A stretch of DNA of 16,640 nucleotides from an uncultured Prevotella sp. (GTDB lineage Bacteria > Bacteroidota > Bacteroidia > Bacteroidales > Bacteroidaceae). Under the pieces are notes generated by a model. It worked only from the letters and a program-made list of their open reading frames with translations, was not told where the DNA came from and did not search any database. The stretch covers positions 1-16,640 of the forward strand of contig USSF01000050.1 in NCBI GenBank assembly GCA_900557405.1, given 5' to 3'. A program made the translations under genes and the position numbers. Positions 6,793 through 13,985 of the stretch are shown one piece after another; the stretch's first letter is position 1; each line of letters begins with the position of its first letter.

Positions 6793-7477
6793 GGAAATTA
6801 CGACAAACCAGTATTTTCTGCTTGCATTGACTTTTGGTATATATCAAGGTGCAAAGATGCTGCAGCGCAAAACAGGTTCTATATTGCTGAACCCTATATT
6901 GATAGCCATCGGACTGATAATATTGCTGTTGGAAGCTATGGACATCCCGTATGAAACCTACTACGAGAGTGGGAAAATGATTGACTTCTGGCTGAAGCCT
7001 GCTGTGGTGGCGCTTGGTGTGCCTCTTTATTTGCAACTGTCGCAGATCAAAAAGCAGTTCATCCCGATATTAGCCTCGCAAATGATGGGGTGTATCGTGG
7101 GCATTGTGAGTGTGGTCATTACGGCTCGTTTGCTTGGAGCTTCAGATGCGGTTGTGGCATCGTTGGCGAGCAAATCCGTCACAACACCTATCGCAATGGA
7201 AGTTACACAGTCTCTCGGAGGTATTCCTTCGTTGACAGCGGCTATAGTCGTAATTACGGGATTGATAGGTGGAGTAGCTGGTTTCAAGATGATGTCGGCA
7301 GGTCATATCAGTAATCCTATGGCAAAAGGTCTGTCCTTGGTGGCTGCCTCGCATGCTGTGGGTACATCCGTGGCCATGGAGCGCGATGAGTTTGTTGGCG
7401 CTTATGCAAGTTTAGGACTCACGCTCAACGGAATTCTCACCGCTATGCTCACGCCTACGGTTGTGGCTTGGCTATAG
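6785..7477 (+). CDS. lrgB: LrgB family membrane protein
   Basis: A 230-aa polytopic membrane protein, the usual partner of LrgA. Hydrophobic segments alternate along its whole length. The family core is seen as the ASKSVTTPIAMEV segment (about 127-139), followed by SLGGIPSLTAAIVVITGLIGG and a second conserved part, GLSLVAASHAVGTS. Its ATG lies inside the last codons of lrgA. The pair probably exports or imports a small carboxylate, or modulates autolysis; which applies in Bacteroidales is not established by this sequence. No LytTR/LytS regulator is adjacent. I see no clear terminator after it. Confidence 0.92.
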   Translation: MIKEITTNQYFLLALTFGIYQGAKMLQRKTGSILLNPILIAIGLIILLLEAMDIPYETYYESGKMIDFWLKPAVVALGVPLYLQLSQIKKQFIPILASQMMGCIVGIVSVVITARLLGASDAVVASLASKSVTTPIAMEVTQSLGGIPSLTAAIVVITGLIGGVAGFKMMSAGHISNPMAKGLSLVAASHAVGTSVAMERDEFVGAYASLGLTLNGILTAMLTPTVVAWL

Positions 7478-7561
7478 AATAAGAACTTGTTTGATTGTTG
7501 CAAATATCATACCCGCAGATGAAAAAAGACTTCCTTCCTCTCGCTTAATCAGATTATTGCA

Positions 7562-7602
7562 TTATCTTTGCATAAGATAAGCTGCATCTCAGCATAAGAT
7601 AA
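7562..7602. promoter_or_regulatory. Alcohol dehydrogenase promoter with overlapping palindrome and repeat
   Basis: TATCTTTG (7563-7570) is a -7 box with no recognisable -33 TTG at 20 bp. It sits in a perfect-armed palindrome, TTATCTT-TGCAT-AAGATAA (7562-7580). A second GCATAAGATAA copy (7592-7602) repeats the right half (7570-7580) at a 22-bp offset, about two helical turns, covering the likely transcription start. A weak core promoter with dyad and direct-repeat sites suggests regulation by a DNA-binding protein. Confidence 0.5.
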
Positions 7603-7627
7603 CATAATAATTTATAAATCTGATGAT

Positions 7628-8839
7628 ATGGTGAATTTTGATTATCAGACACCTACGCGTCTTGTTTTCGGCAAAGGTGTTGTAGAAGAGAAACTCGAAA
7701 AGGTTATGAACCAGTTCGGAAAGCGGGTGCTTGTAACATACGGAGGAGGAAGCATAAAGCGTATCGCTCCTGGTCACGACAAGAGCCTGTATGACTTGGT
7801 TATGCAGACTCTTGCTGGCAAGGATGTGTTTGAACTCGGCGGCATCCAGCCTAACCCTAAATTCAATCCGAGCGTGTTGGATGGTGTACGTATGTGTCAG
7901 GACAACAATATCGATGTTATTCTTGCTGTTGGCGGTGGTTCGGTCCTTGATTGTACTAAGGCCATTGCTGGTATTGCCGGCACTCTCAAGTCAAAGGTCA
8001 TGGAGAATATCGAGGAGGCGTGGGATATAACCTGCGGGCGCAAGCCTACAACGGCTGCCGTGCCTGTCGTCGACATTATCACGATGGCAGCAACAGGAAG
8101 TGAATATGACATGGGTGGCGTGATTTCGCGCACAGAGACCAACGACAAACTTGTTTATTCCTCTAAGCTCGTATTCCCGGCCGTGAGTTTCATTGACCCC
8201 TCCTACACCTTTACTCTGCCTGTAAAACAGACTGTTGCCGGTGTTTCTGACTGTATTAACCATATCATGGAATCCTATTTCTGCGGAGAACATATTGATA
8301 TGAATGATGCGTTCATGGAGGGTGCGGTGAAGTCGCTCGTCAAGAACGTGAAGATTGTTCTGGCTGATCCGGAGAACTATAATGCCCGTGCTGAGATTTT
8401 CTATGCAACGACACTTGGTTGCAATGGCATATACTGTCTTGGCAACAGTGAGAGCGGCTGGCCGATGCATGCCATGGAACATGCTCTCTCTGCATACTAT
8501 GATATTACCCATGGTGAAGGTCTTGCCATTATTACACCCCGCTGGATGAAGCATATTCTGGACCACTCTACAGGTGAACTGCACGGACAGGTCGTTGAAC
8601 GCATAGAGAAATTCGGCAAGAACGTGTTCGGTGCCGAAGGTGCCGAAGCTTCAATCAAGGCCATACATGATTTCTATCGTAACATCGGCATCCCGATGAC
8701 TCTTCCGGAAGTCGAAATCGATGGTCGCCGCCTTGCCGAAATGGCAAAGCATGTCGCCGAAAATGAAGGGCTCGACAAGGCTTGGGCCCCTCTCTTGGAG
8801 CAGGATATACTTGACATCTTCGAGGCCTGCATGAAATAA
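7628..8839 (+). CDS. Iron-containing alcohol dehydrogenase (YqhD/BdhA type)
   Basis: A 403-aa cytosolic group III alcohol dehydrogenase that reduces aldehydes to alcohols with a nicotinamide cofactor. The dinucleotide-binding GGGSIKR (39-45) matches the GGGS region that gives YqhD-type enzymes NADPH preference, and AVGGGSVLDCTKA (100-112) is the second cofactor loop. The four metal ligands are present: Asp208 and His212 in GVSDCINHIMES, then His281 and His295, with the same 4- and 14-residue spacings as in YqhD. The gene is intact. It may lead a run with the permease, peroxiredoxin and protease downstream. Likely roles are aldehyde detoxification or redox balancing during fermentation; the substrate is not deducible here. 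Confidence 0.94.
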   Translation: MVNFDYQTPTRLVFGKGVVEEKLEKVMNQFGKRVLVTYGGGSIKRIAPGHDKSLYDLVMQTLAGKDVFELGGIQPNPKFNPSVLDGVRMCQDNNIDVILAVGGGSVLDCTKAIAGIAGTLKSKVMENIEEAWDITCGRKPTTAAVPVVDIITMAATGSEYDMGGVISRTETNDKLVYSSKLVFPAVSFIDPSYTFTLPVKQTVAGVSDCINHIMESYFCGEHIDMNDAFMEGAVKSLVKNVKIVLADPENYNARAEIFYATTLGCNGIYCLGNSESGWPMHAMEHALSAYYDITHGEGLAIITPRWMKHILDHSTGELHGQVVERIEKFGKNVFGAEGAEASIKAIHDFYRNIGIPMTLPEVEIDGRRLAEMAKHVAENEGLDKAWAPLLEQDILDIFEACMK

Positions 8840-8864
8840 TTGACAATATCTTTAGTTATATTGG

Positions 8865-8901
8865 GTAAATCCGCTCTGCTCGTGTGAGTTATCGGGTTTA
8901 C
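8865..8901 (+). terminator. Hairpin between alcohol dehydrogenase and permease genes
   Basis: GTAAATCCG (8865-8873) pairs with CGGGTTTAC (8893-8901), 9 bp with one G-U pair. Only a weak T-rich stretch follows, so it may be a partial terminator or an mRNA-stabilising element rather than a firm stop. Confidence 0.35.
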
Positions 8902-8921
8902 TTAATTCTATACAATACGGA

Positions 8922-9650
8922 ATGGACAACGTGGCAATGGAAATTTTCGTTCTGAGTATCGGGGCCAGTTTCGTGCAGCGAACCACTGGTTTCGGTTTCG
9001 GCATCTTCATAATGACGATGTTGCCAACCATCATGTCCTCACACGGTGAAGCCACCACATTGTCGGGCATCCTGGCATTGACCACATCTCTTTTCATTGT
9101 CATACGGAAATACAGATTTATTGTCTGGAGAAGGCTCCTGCCGATTTTGTCCACATTTATAATTGTGTCCATCGGTGCCATATTCGTGCTCAAACGAATG
9201 GAATACGGTATCCTGAATATCCTGCTTGGCATTACATTAATTGTGGTGAGTATCTACTTTATGTTTTTCAGCAAGCGGATAAAGGTAAAGACCACTTTGC
9301 CTGTGCAATTCACAGCAGGTACATTGAGCGGATTGATGGGAGGCTTTTTTGGTATGCAGGGTCCTCCGGCTGTGCTTTATTTCGTGAGCTCAGAGTCCGA
9401 CAAAGATCATTACCTTGCCATGACGCAGACCTATTTCCTTGTAGGCAACCTCATGATGACTATGGCAAGAGCCTATAACGGTTTCTTCACTACGGCTGTT
9501 TCCATGGGCTATGTATATGGTATAGCGGGGGTTGTAATAGGCAATATGTTTGGTGCTTGGGTTTTCAGACACATCACAGGGACACTTCTTAAATACATTA
9601 TCTATACCTATATCGGAATCAGTGGACTTGCATTCCTGTTTGGGTCATAG
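8922..9650 (+). CDS. TauE/SafE-family membrane permease
   Basis: A 242-aa inner-membrane protein of the TauE/SafE (DUF81) family, whose members are thought to move sulfite, sulfonates or other small organic anions. About seven to eight hydrophobic segments are visible. The two inverted-repeat signatures typical of the family are FVQRTTGFGFGIF (17-29) and GTLSGLMGGFFGMQGPP (133-149). An alternative start at ATG 8937 (MEIFVLSIGASF) would remove five residues. No sulfur-metabolism gene is adjacent, so the substrate is open. It lies 35 bp before the peroxiredoxin, suggesting co-transcription. Confidence 0.88.
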   Translation: MDNVAMEIFVLSIGASFVQRTTGFGFGIFIMTMLPTIMSSHGEATTLSGILALTTSLFIVIRKYRFIVWRRLLPILSTFIIVSIGAIFVLKRMEYGILNILLGITLIVVSIYFMFFSKRIKVKTTLPVQFTAGTLSGLMGGFFGMQGPPAVLYFVSSESDKDHYLAMTQTYFLVGNLMMTMARAYNGFFTTAVSMGYVYGIAGVVIGNMFGAWVFRHITGTLLKYIIYTYIGISGLAFLFGS

Positions 9651-9685
9651 ATTTTATCATAATGAACATATAAAAAATTACAAAT

Positions 9686-10147
9686 ATGAATATTGGAGAT
9701 AGAATACCAGAGGTCCTTGGTGTTGACCAGGACGGACGTGAGATAAAAGCGAGTGATTATCGTGGCCGCAAGATAGTACTTTATAGCTATCCGAAGGCAA
9801 ATACCAGTGGCTGTACTGCAGAGGCATGTTCCCTGCAGGCACACAAGGAAGAACTTGCTGCTGCCGGATATGAGATAATCGGAGTGAGCAAGGACAAACA
9901 GGCGCTTCAGAAGAAGTTTGCCGAAACCAAGGGCTTGCAGTTCCCTCTCATTGCTGATACCGAAACCACTTTGTTACAGGAGCTTGGATGCTGGGGCGAG
10001 AAGGTGGCATGCGGCAGAAAGACCATAGGTATCCTTCGCACCACTTATCTTGTTGATGAAAATGGCATAATAGAGAAAATCTTCACTCCAAAGGAAATCA
10101 AGACCAAGATACATGCGGAGCAGATACTGGAGTATATCAACAAGTAA
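9686..10147 (+). CDS. bcp: Peroxiredoxin, Bcp/PrxQ subfamily
   Basis: A 153-aa cytosolic thiol peroxidase that reduces hydrogen peroxide and organic hydroperoxides. The active site YPKANTSGCTAEAC holds Pro36, Thr40 and peroxidatic Cys43, with resolving Cys48 five residues on, the atypical 2-Cys arrangement of Bcp/PrxQ. Arg118 in GILRTTYLVDENG is the conserved active-site arginine. The common family sequence here is YPKDNTPGCT; this copy has Ala for Asp and Ser for Pro, which do not touch the catalytic residues. Two further cysteines (102, 109) are present. It sits between a membrane permease and a secreted protease, 45 bp before the latter, with no promoter evident. Confidence 0.94.
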   Translation: MNIGDRIPEVLGVDQDGREIKASDYRGRKIVLYSYPKANTSGCTAEACSLQAHKEELAAAGYEIIGVSKDKQALQKKFAETKGLQFPLIADTETTLLQELGCWGEKVACGRKTIGILRTTYLVDENGIIEKIFTPKEIKTKIHAEQILEYINK

Positions 10148-10192
10148 TATGGAATATCAGCTCTTTGTGTAACTGTATATACTGAGTCTATC

Positions 10193-12424
10193 ATGAATAC
10201 CGGTAGTCTGCGTCTTTTTATTCTTACGATGCTGTTTGCCGTTATCGGTACTACGGCTTTCTCCCAGGCGGCTTTCCATAAGATGTCGCCGCTTGTGCGT
10301 AATGCTGCACTTAGTGCAAAGCAGGGTCTCAGGACGGGCGGAAAGCTGTCAGTGACGAATGACAGACGAAGTATATGTGCATTCGTCAAGGTGGATAGAG
10401 ATGCCGACCGGACGCTTTCCTGCGCAGATTGTCGTGTATTGGCGTCTTATGGTGATATATATATTGCTGATATACCTTTGGACAAGCTTTCGCAGTTGTC
10501 CGTAAATCCGAATGTGAAGCGCATAGAGGCAGGAACCAGGAGCGCAGTTTGTCTTGACACTACGGCCGTCGTTGTGGATGCTGCATCTGCATTCGTCGGG
10601 GCAGGGCTTCCTCAGGCATACGACGGCAGTGGTGTGGTGATGGGGGTTATGGACGTGGGGTTTGACCTTACGCATCCGAATTTCCGGAGTGCTGACATGA
10701 CGGATTTGAGAATACGCAGGTTTTGGGATCAATTGTCGCCGGACAGCCTGGGCAGCACGCTGTATGTGGGGGCAGATTATCGTACTCCGGAAGATATCCT
10801 TGCCTATGCCCATTCTCTTGACGCTTCAATCGAGTCGCATGGTACGCACACACTGGGTATTGCTGCCGGAACAGGTTTCGACACTCCATACAGAGGTATG
10901 GCTCCCGGGGCAGACATCTGTATTGTGAGCAATGCTGTAAATACCGACGTACCGCTGATTCCTGAAGAACTTCTCTATAAGTACACAACAGCAACGGATG
11001 CTCTCGGCTTCAAATATATTTTCGATTATGCAGATGAGGTTGGCAAGCCTTGTGTGATTTCCTTCAGCGAGGGTAGCCGTGAGGGATTGGACGGCGAACA
11101 GCAACTTTATTATGAGGTGTTGTCGAGAATGACAGGACCTGGTCGCATACTTGTGGCAAGTGCAGGAAACGAAGGGTATTATAACACGTATCTGCGTAAA
11201 CCCCGTGGCAGGGAAATAGACGGTGCTTTCTTTTATAGCACTGACAAGCAGGGTTCGCTGACGCTTTTGTCTGATGATAAGTTCAAGTTGACTTTGGCTT
11301 TTCATACTTCGGATACGCCATCCTTGGCGGGTAAAACAATAGAAACGGAAAAAATCCTGGCAGGTGAAGATTCCATTTTGGTCGATTCAATAGAGACAGA
11401 AAACGAGAAGTGTGTATTCCGTATACATGCCTATCGTTCATCTTTGCCTTCGGGAATGCTTGCATATGATGTGGAGGTTGCTGTGCCTGGTGGGGTAGGG
11501 TATCCTATACCTCTCTCTATAGCTATTTCTGGTGTTGATGCAGACGTTGAGGCATTCAGTAATGGCGTGACTTTTTATCATTCAAGCATGGATGAAGATT
11601 TGAGCGGTGGAGAACGGAAATGCTGTGTGTTGAGTCCTGGTTCTGCTCCATCAGTCATTTGTGTGGGTGGCACGGCACACAGGGATACATATATGAATCT
11701 GTATGGCGAATGTGTTACAGAACCTTGGGGGCATGAAGGACTTGTCGGAACGTATTCTTCGGTAGGCCCTACGCGTTACGGATTCATAAAACCGGATGTT
11801 GTTGCGCCTGGCACGTGTGTCAGGTCGTCCTATAGCAGTTATTATATTGAGGAGAACAATAATTCCGGTGTCAAGATGAGTGGACTGATGTCTCTTTCTG
11901 AATATAATGGCAGAAGTTATGGATGGGGGGCAATGTCGGGAACGTCAATGTCCGCCCCCGTTGTTGGTGGAGCTATAGCCTTATGGCTACAGGCTGATCC
12001 TTGTCTCTCGCCGGCAGACATCCTGGAAATATTTTCTTCAACATGCAACCGTTCCCGGTTTGATACTCAGGGAGATAAGGACTGTAGTTGCGGCTTTGGT
12101 GAGATAGATGTTTATGCCGGATTGATCAAGGCTTTAAGTCTTGATGGAGTGGAAGAAATATCCGACTTTCATCCTTTGGCAGTTGATTTCTCATATCATG
12201 GTTATGGCATGGCGGAGTTCACTCTCCGTGGTGGGGTATATGATACGGAGGATGTTCGCCTTAATGTTTATAGCTCTGACGGTAGACTGCAGCGGATGCT
12301 TACACCGCATTTCGATTCCGGAAGATGTCTTCTGTCTTTAGCTGATATGCCGCATGGGGTATATGTGTTGCAGATGCTTTCTTCAAATCCTGCCCTTAGA
12401 GGGTCTTTTGTCGTTCGCCGGTAA
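10193..12424 (+). CDS. Secreted S8 subtilisin-like serine protease with probable T9SS sorting domain
   Basis: A 743-aa secreted endopeptidase. Residues 1-25 form a signal peptide (ending AFSQA). The subtilase triad is intact: Asp154 in GVMDVGFDLTHPNF, His216 in SHGTHTLGIAAG and Ser585 in GTSMSAP; oxyanion Asn326 is in VASAGNEG. The Asn-to-Ser distance is about 260 residues against about 65 in subtilisin, so a beta-rich insert (about 340-500) sits inside the catalytic domain, as in several large subtilases. Residues 27-120 resemble a propeptide. The last 60 residues (VRLNVYSSDGRLQ, LADMPHGVYVLQM, SFVVRR end) look like a type A T9SS C-terminal sorting domain, predicting outer-membrane passage and surface attachment or release. 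No further gene is linked downstream; a gene-free stretch with its own promoter follows. Confidence 0.93.
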   Translation: MNTGSLRLFILTMLFAVIGTTAFSQAAFHKMSPLVRNAALSAKQGLRTGGKLSVTNDRRSICAFVKVDRDADRTLSCADCRVLASYGDIYIADIPLDKLSQLSVNPNVKRIEAGTRSAVCLDTTAVVVDAASAFVGAGLPQAYDGSGVVMGVMDVGFDLTHPNFRSADMTDLRIRRFWDQLSPDSLGSTLYVGADYRTPEDILAYAHSLDASIESHGTHTLGIAAGTGFDTPYRGMAPGADICIVSNAVNTDVPLIPEELLYKYTTATDALGFKYIFDYADEVGKPCVISFSEGSREGLDGEQQLYYEVLSRMTGPGRILVASAGNEGYYNTYLRKPRGREIDGAFFYSTDKQGSLTLLSDDKFKLTLAFHTSDTPSLAGKTIETEKILAGEDSILVDSIETENEKCVFRIHAYRSSLPSGMLAYDVEVAVPGGVGYPIPLSIAISGVDADVEAFSNGVTFYHSSMDEDLSGGERKCCVLSPGSAPSVICVGGTAHRDTYMNLYGECVTEPWGHEGLVGTYSSVGPTRYGFIKPDVVAPGTCVRSSYSSYYIEENNNSGVKMSGLMSLSEYNGRSYGWGAMSGTSMSAPVVGGAIALWLQADPCLSPADILEIFSSTCNRSRFDTQGDKDCSCGFGEIDVYAGLIKALSLDGVEEISDFHPLAVDFSYHGYGMAEFTLRGGVYDTEDVRLNVYSSDGRLQRMLTPHFDSGRCLLSLADMPHGVYVLQMLSSNPALRGSFVVRR

Positions 12425-12434
12425 CTTGGGAATT

Positions 12435-12477
12435 CCTTATTTTTAGGTATTCAAGCGAAACCCTAATTTTAGGTATT
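12435..12477. repeat. Two 17-bp direct repeats upstream of a promoter
   Basis: CCTTATTTTTAGGTATT (12435-12451) and CCCTAATTTTAGGTATT (12461-12477) agree at 15 of 17 positions and start 26 bp apart. The second includes the dyad CCTAATTTTAGG and runs into the -33 box of the promoter at 12476-12506. Placement just upstream of -33 suits an activator or regulator site. Confidence 0.5.
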
Positions 12478-12506
12478 GTGCAATATTGCAGGATGTTGTA
12501 ACTTTG
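12476..12506 (+). promoter_or_regulatory. Consensus promoter with palindromic spacer
   Basis: TTG (12476-12478), a 20-bp spacer and TAACTTTG (12499-12506) match the Bacteroidetes consensus. The spacer contains the perfect 12-bp palindrome TGCAATATTGCA (12479-12490). Start would be near 12512, about 265 nt before the next gene, which has its own promoter. Confidence 0.65.
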
Positions 12507-12511
12507 CAACC

Positions 12512-12653
12512 GTAAAACAGAGGAAACAGATTCTTTTTAGCTATATGTATTTTTCCCATTAATGATTGTTCATTAAAAATAAAATTCATAATGTTTTTGT
12601 ATTATACTCCGTGTCGGATGAGCTGGGAAGCCTGTCCGACACGTTTCGCTTTT
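12512..12653 (+). ncRNA. Candidate small RNA between S8 protease and M48 protease genes
   Basis: This is the stretch from the predicted start of the 12476-12506 promoter to the U-rich tail of the 12610-12643 hairpin, about 140 nt. Only trivial frames begin in its first part. The 5' half is A/T-rich with little structure, and the 3' end is the perfect hairpin. It could equally be the start of a long leader for the M48 gene that reads through the hairpin. Confidence 0.35.
12610..12653 (+). terminator. Perfect 9-bp hairpin, likely terminator
   Basis: CGTGTCGGA (12610-12618) pairs without mismatch with TCCGACACG (12635-12643) around a 16-nt loop. TTTCGCTTTT follows, a moderate U-tract. Confidence 0.55.
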
Positions 12654-12696
12654 GCTCAGCTTATGGCAGGGAAGTATAAGATTTTGGGTGAATTGT

Positions 12697-12728
12697 TTTG
12701 GGGATTCTATGTTTTTTTCCTACATTTG
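12697..12728 (+). promoter_or_regulatory. Predicted promoter of the M48 protease gene
   Basis: TTTG (12697-12700), a 20-bp spacer and TACATTTG (12721-12728) match the full consensus TTTG-N20-TAnnTTTG. Start near 12735 leaves a leader of about 45 nt before the ATG at 12779. Confidence 0.7.
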
Positions 12729-12778
12729 CATATGTATTGACGTAAGGTAAGAAGTTGAATTTCATATTATATAATACA

Positions 12779-13612
12779 ATGAAAATAATAGGTTGTTTTT
12801 TGTCGGCAATAGCTTTGCTGACAGTCGTTTCGTGTGGAACGACAAGCACTGTGCCCGTTACAGGGCGAAAGCAGCACATCCTGGTTTCTGACGAGCAGAT
12901 TCTCGGATTGAGCAAACAGGAATACGCCAGCTACATGAAGACGGCAAAGATTTCTACTGATGCCACAAAGACTGCAATGGTGAAGAGGGTGGGGCAGCGG
13001 CTTGCCAATGCCGTTGAGACTTATCTGAAATCTCATAATGAAGCGGCAGAGTTGAAAAACTACAGTTGGGAGTTTAATCTCGTGAAGGATAATTCTGCGA
13101 ACGCATTCTGTATGCCTGGCGGAAAGATTGTGGTGTATGAGGGGCTGTTGCCCATCACGCAGAATGAGTCTGCGCTTGCCGTTGTGCTTGGACACGAAAT
13201 CGCCCATGCGGTGGCTAAACATTCCGCCGAACAAATAAGTAAGAAAATGCGTCAACAGTATGGCTCACAGATTCTTGGCGCCGTTCTTTCGGGGGCTGGT
13301 ATAAGCAATGAAACCTCTAATTTGGCACAAAACGTGTTTGGACTTGGAAGTCAGTTCAGCAATCTGCATTATTCAAGGAAGAATGAGAGCGAGGCTGACT
13401 ATATGGGATTGATCTTTGCCGCAATGGCTGGTTATGATCCGAGTGTGGCAATAAGCTTCTGGCAGCGTATGGCGTCAAGTTCAAAGAGCAACACTCCTGC
13501 CTTTTTGAGCGACCATCCATCGGATGCCCAGCGTATATCGGATATAAAGAAATGGTTGCCCGAAGCGCAGAAATATTATAAACCGCAATCGGCAACGTCA
13601 AAAAGAAAATGA
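12779..13612 (+). CDS. M48-family metalloprotease lipoprotein
   Basis: A 277-aa periplasm-facing, membrane-anchored zinc peptidase like the LoiP/YggG and BepA type, likely involved in envelope protein quality control. The signal MKIIGCFLSAIALLTVVSC ends in a lipobox with Cys19. No run of acidic residues that would mark surface export follows. The zinc motif HEIAH (139-143) has Glu140 as catalyst; the third ligand is Glu205 in SEADYMG, and the conserved LSDHPSDAQR (243-252) is present. I start it at ATG 12779; an in-frame TTG at 12755 would spoil the signal peptide. It has its own promoter and terminator, so it is probably monocistronic. Confidence 0.92.
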   Translation: MKIIGCFLSAIALLTVVSCGTTSTVPVTGRKQHILVSDEQILGLSKQEYASYMKTAKISTDATKTAMVKRVGQRLANAVETYLKSHNEAAELKNYSWEFNLVKDNSANAFCMPGGKIVVYEGLLPITQNESALAVVLGHEIAHAVAKHSAEQISKKMRQQYGSQILGAVLSGAGISNETSNLAQNVFGLGSQFSNLHYSRKNESEADYMGLIFAAMAGYDPSVAISFWQRMASSSKSNTPAFLSDHPSDAQRISDIKKWLPEAQKYYKPQSATSKRK

Positions 13613-13624
13613 TATAATACTTGA

Positions 13625-13660
13625 AAATGCCTTCTCTTGAGCTTACGGGAGAAGGCATTT
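13625..13660 (+). terminator. Terminator after the M48 protease gene
   Basis: AAATGCCTTCTC (13625-13636) pairs perfectly with GAGAAGGCATTT (13649-13660), a 12-bp stem with a 12-nt loop. The 3' side is only partly T-rich. Confidence 0.7.
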
Positions 13661-13891
13661 CCTTTATTCGGGTATTTCCTTTGGTGTGTTACACCTTATT
13701 ATTTTATACCATGAATTTGTCCTGTTCCGCTAAATTAGCCGAATAGCATAATGATATCGGACTATGAAACTTTGATACCTTCAATAAATCTAATGACACA
13801 AAATACATGAAATGCACGGAAAATATAAAGCCGGTTTGTTTTTTACAAATTAGTGTTCATTTTTTATAAAAAGGTTATGGAGGAAAAGTAC
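13661..13891. other. Non-coding stretch upstream of aspA
   Basis: No credible frame is seen in this A/T-rich stretch. It contains one short dyad, GGTGT-GTT-ACACC (13683-13695), about 200 bp upstream of the aspA -7 box. Otherwise nothing identifiable. Confidence 0.5.
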
Positions 13892-13899
13892 TACCTTTG
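13892..13899 (+). promoter_or_regulatory. Predicted aspA -7 box
   Basis: TACCTTTG fits the Bacteroidetes -7 consensus, but there is no TTG 18-21 bp upstream. Start near 13906 gives a leader of about 80 nt. A missing -33 box often goes with activator dependence, which is inferred here. Confidence 0.55.
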
Positions 13900-13985
13900 C
13901 AATTGAAAAACAACAGAGAAGTAAAAACCTCTATTCCATCCTTGTAAAGAACCGAAAATTTAATAACAAAAAGAAAAATATCATT

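Noticed and set aside
8840..8860. TATCTTTA as a promoter for the TauE/SafE gene
   Set aside because: It has a mismatch in the last -7 base and no -33 box at the required distance; not distinguishable from chance.
12591..12740. 49-codon frame starting ATG between the S8 and M48 protease genes
   Set aside because: It runs through the perfect terminator hairpin and through the full-consensus M48 promoter, so non-coding function explains the region better. Comparative data could revive it.
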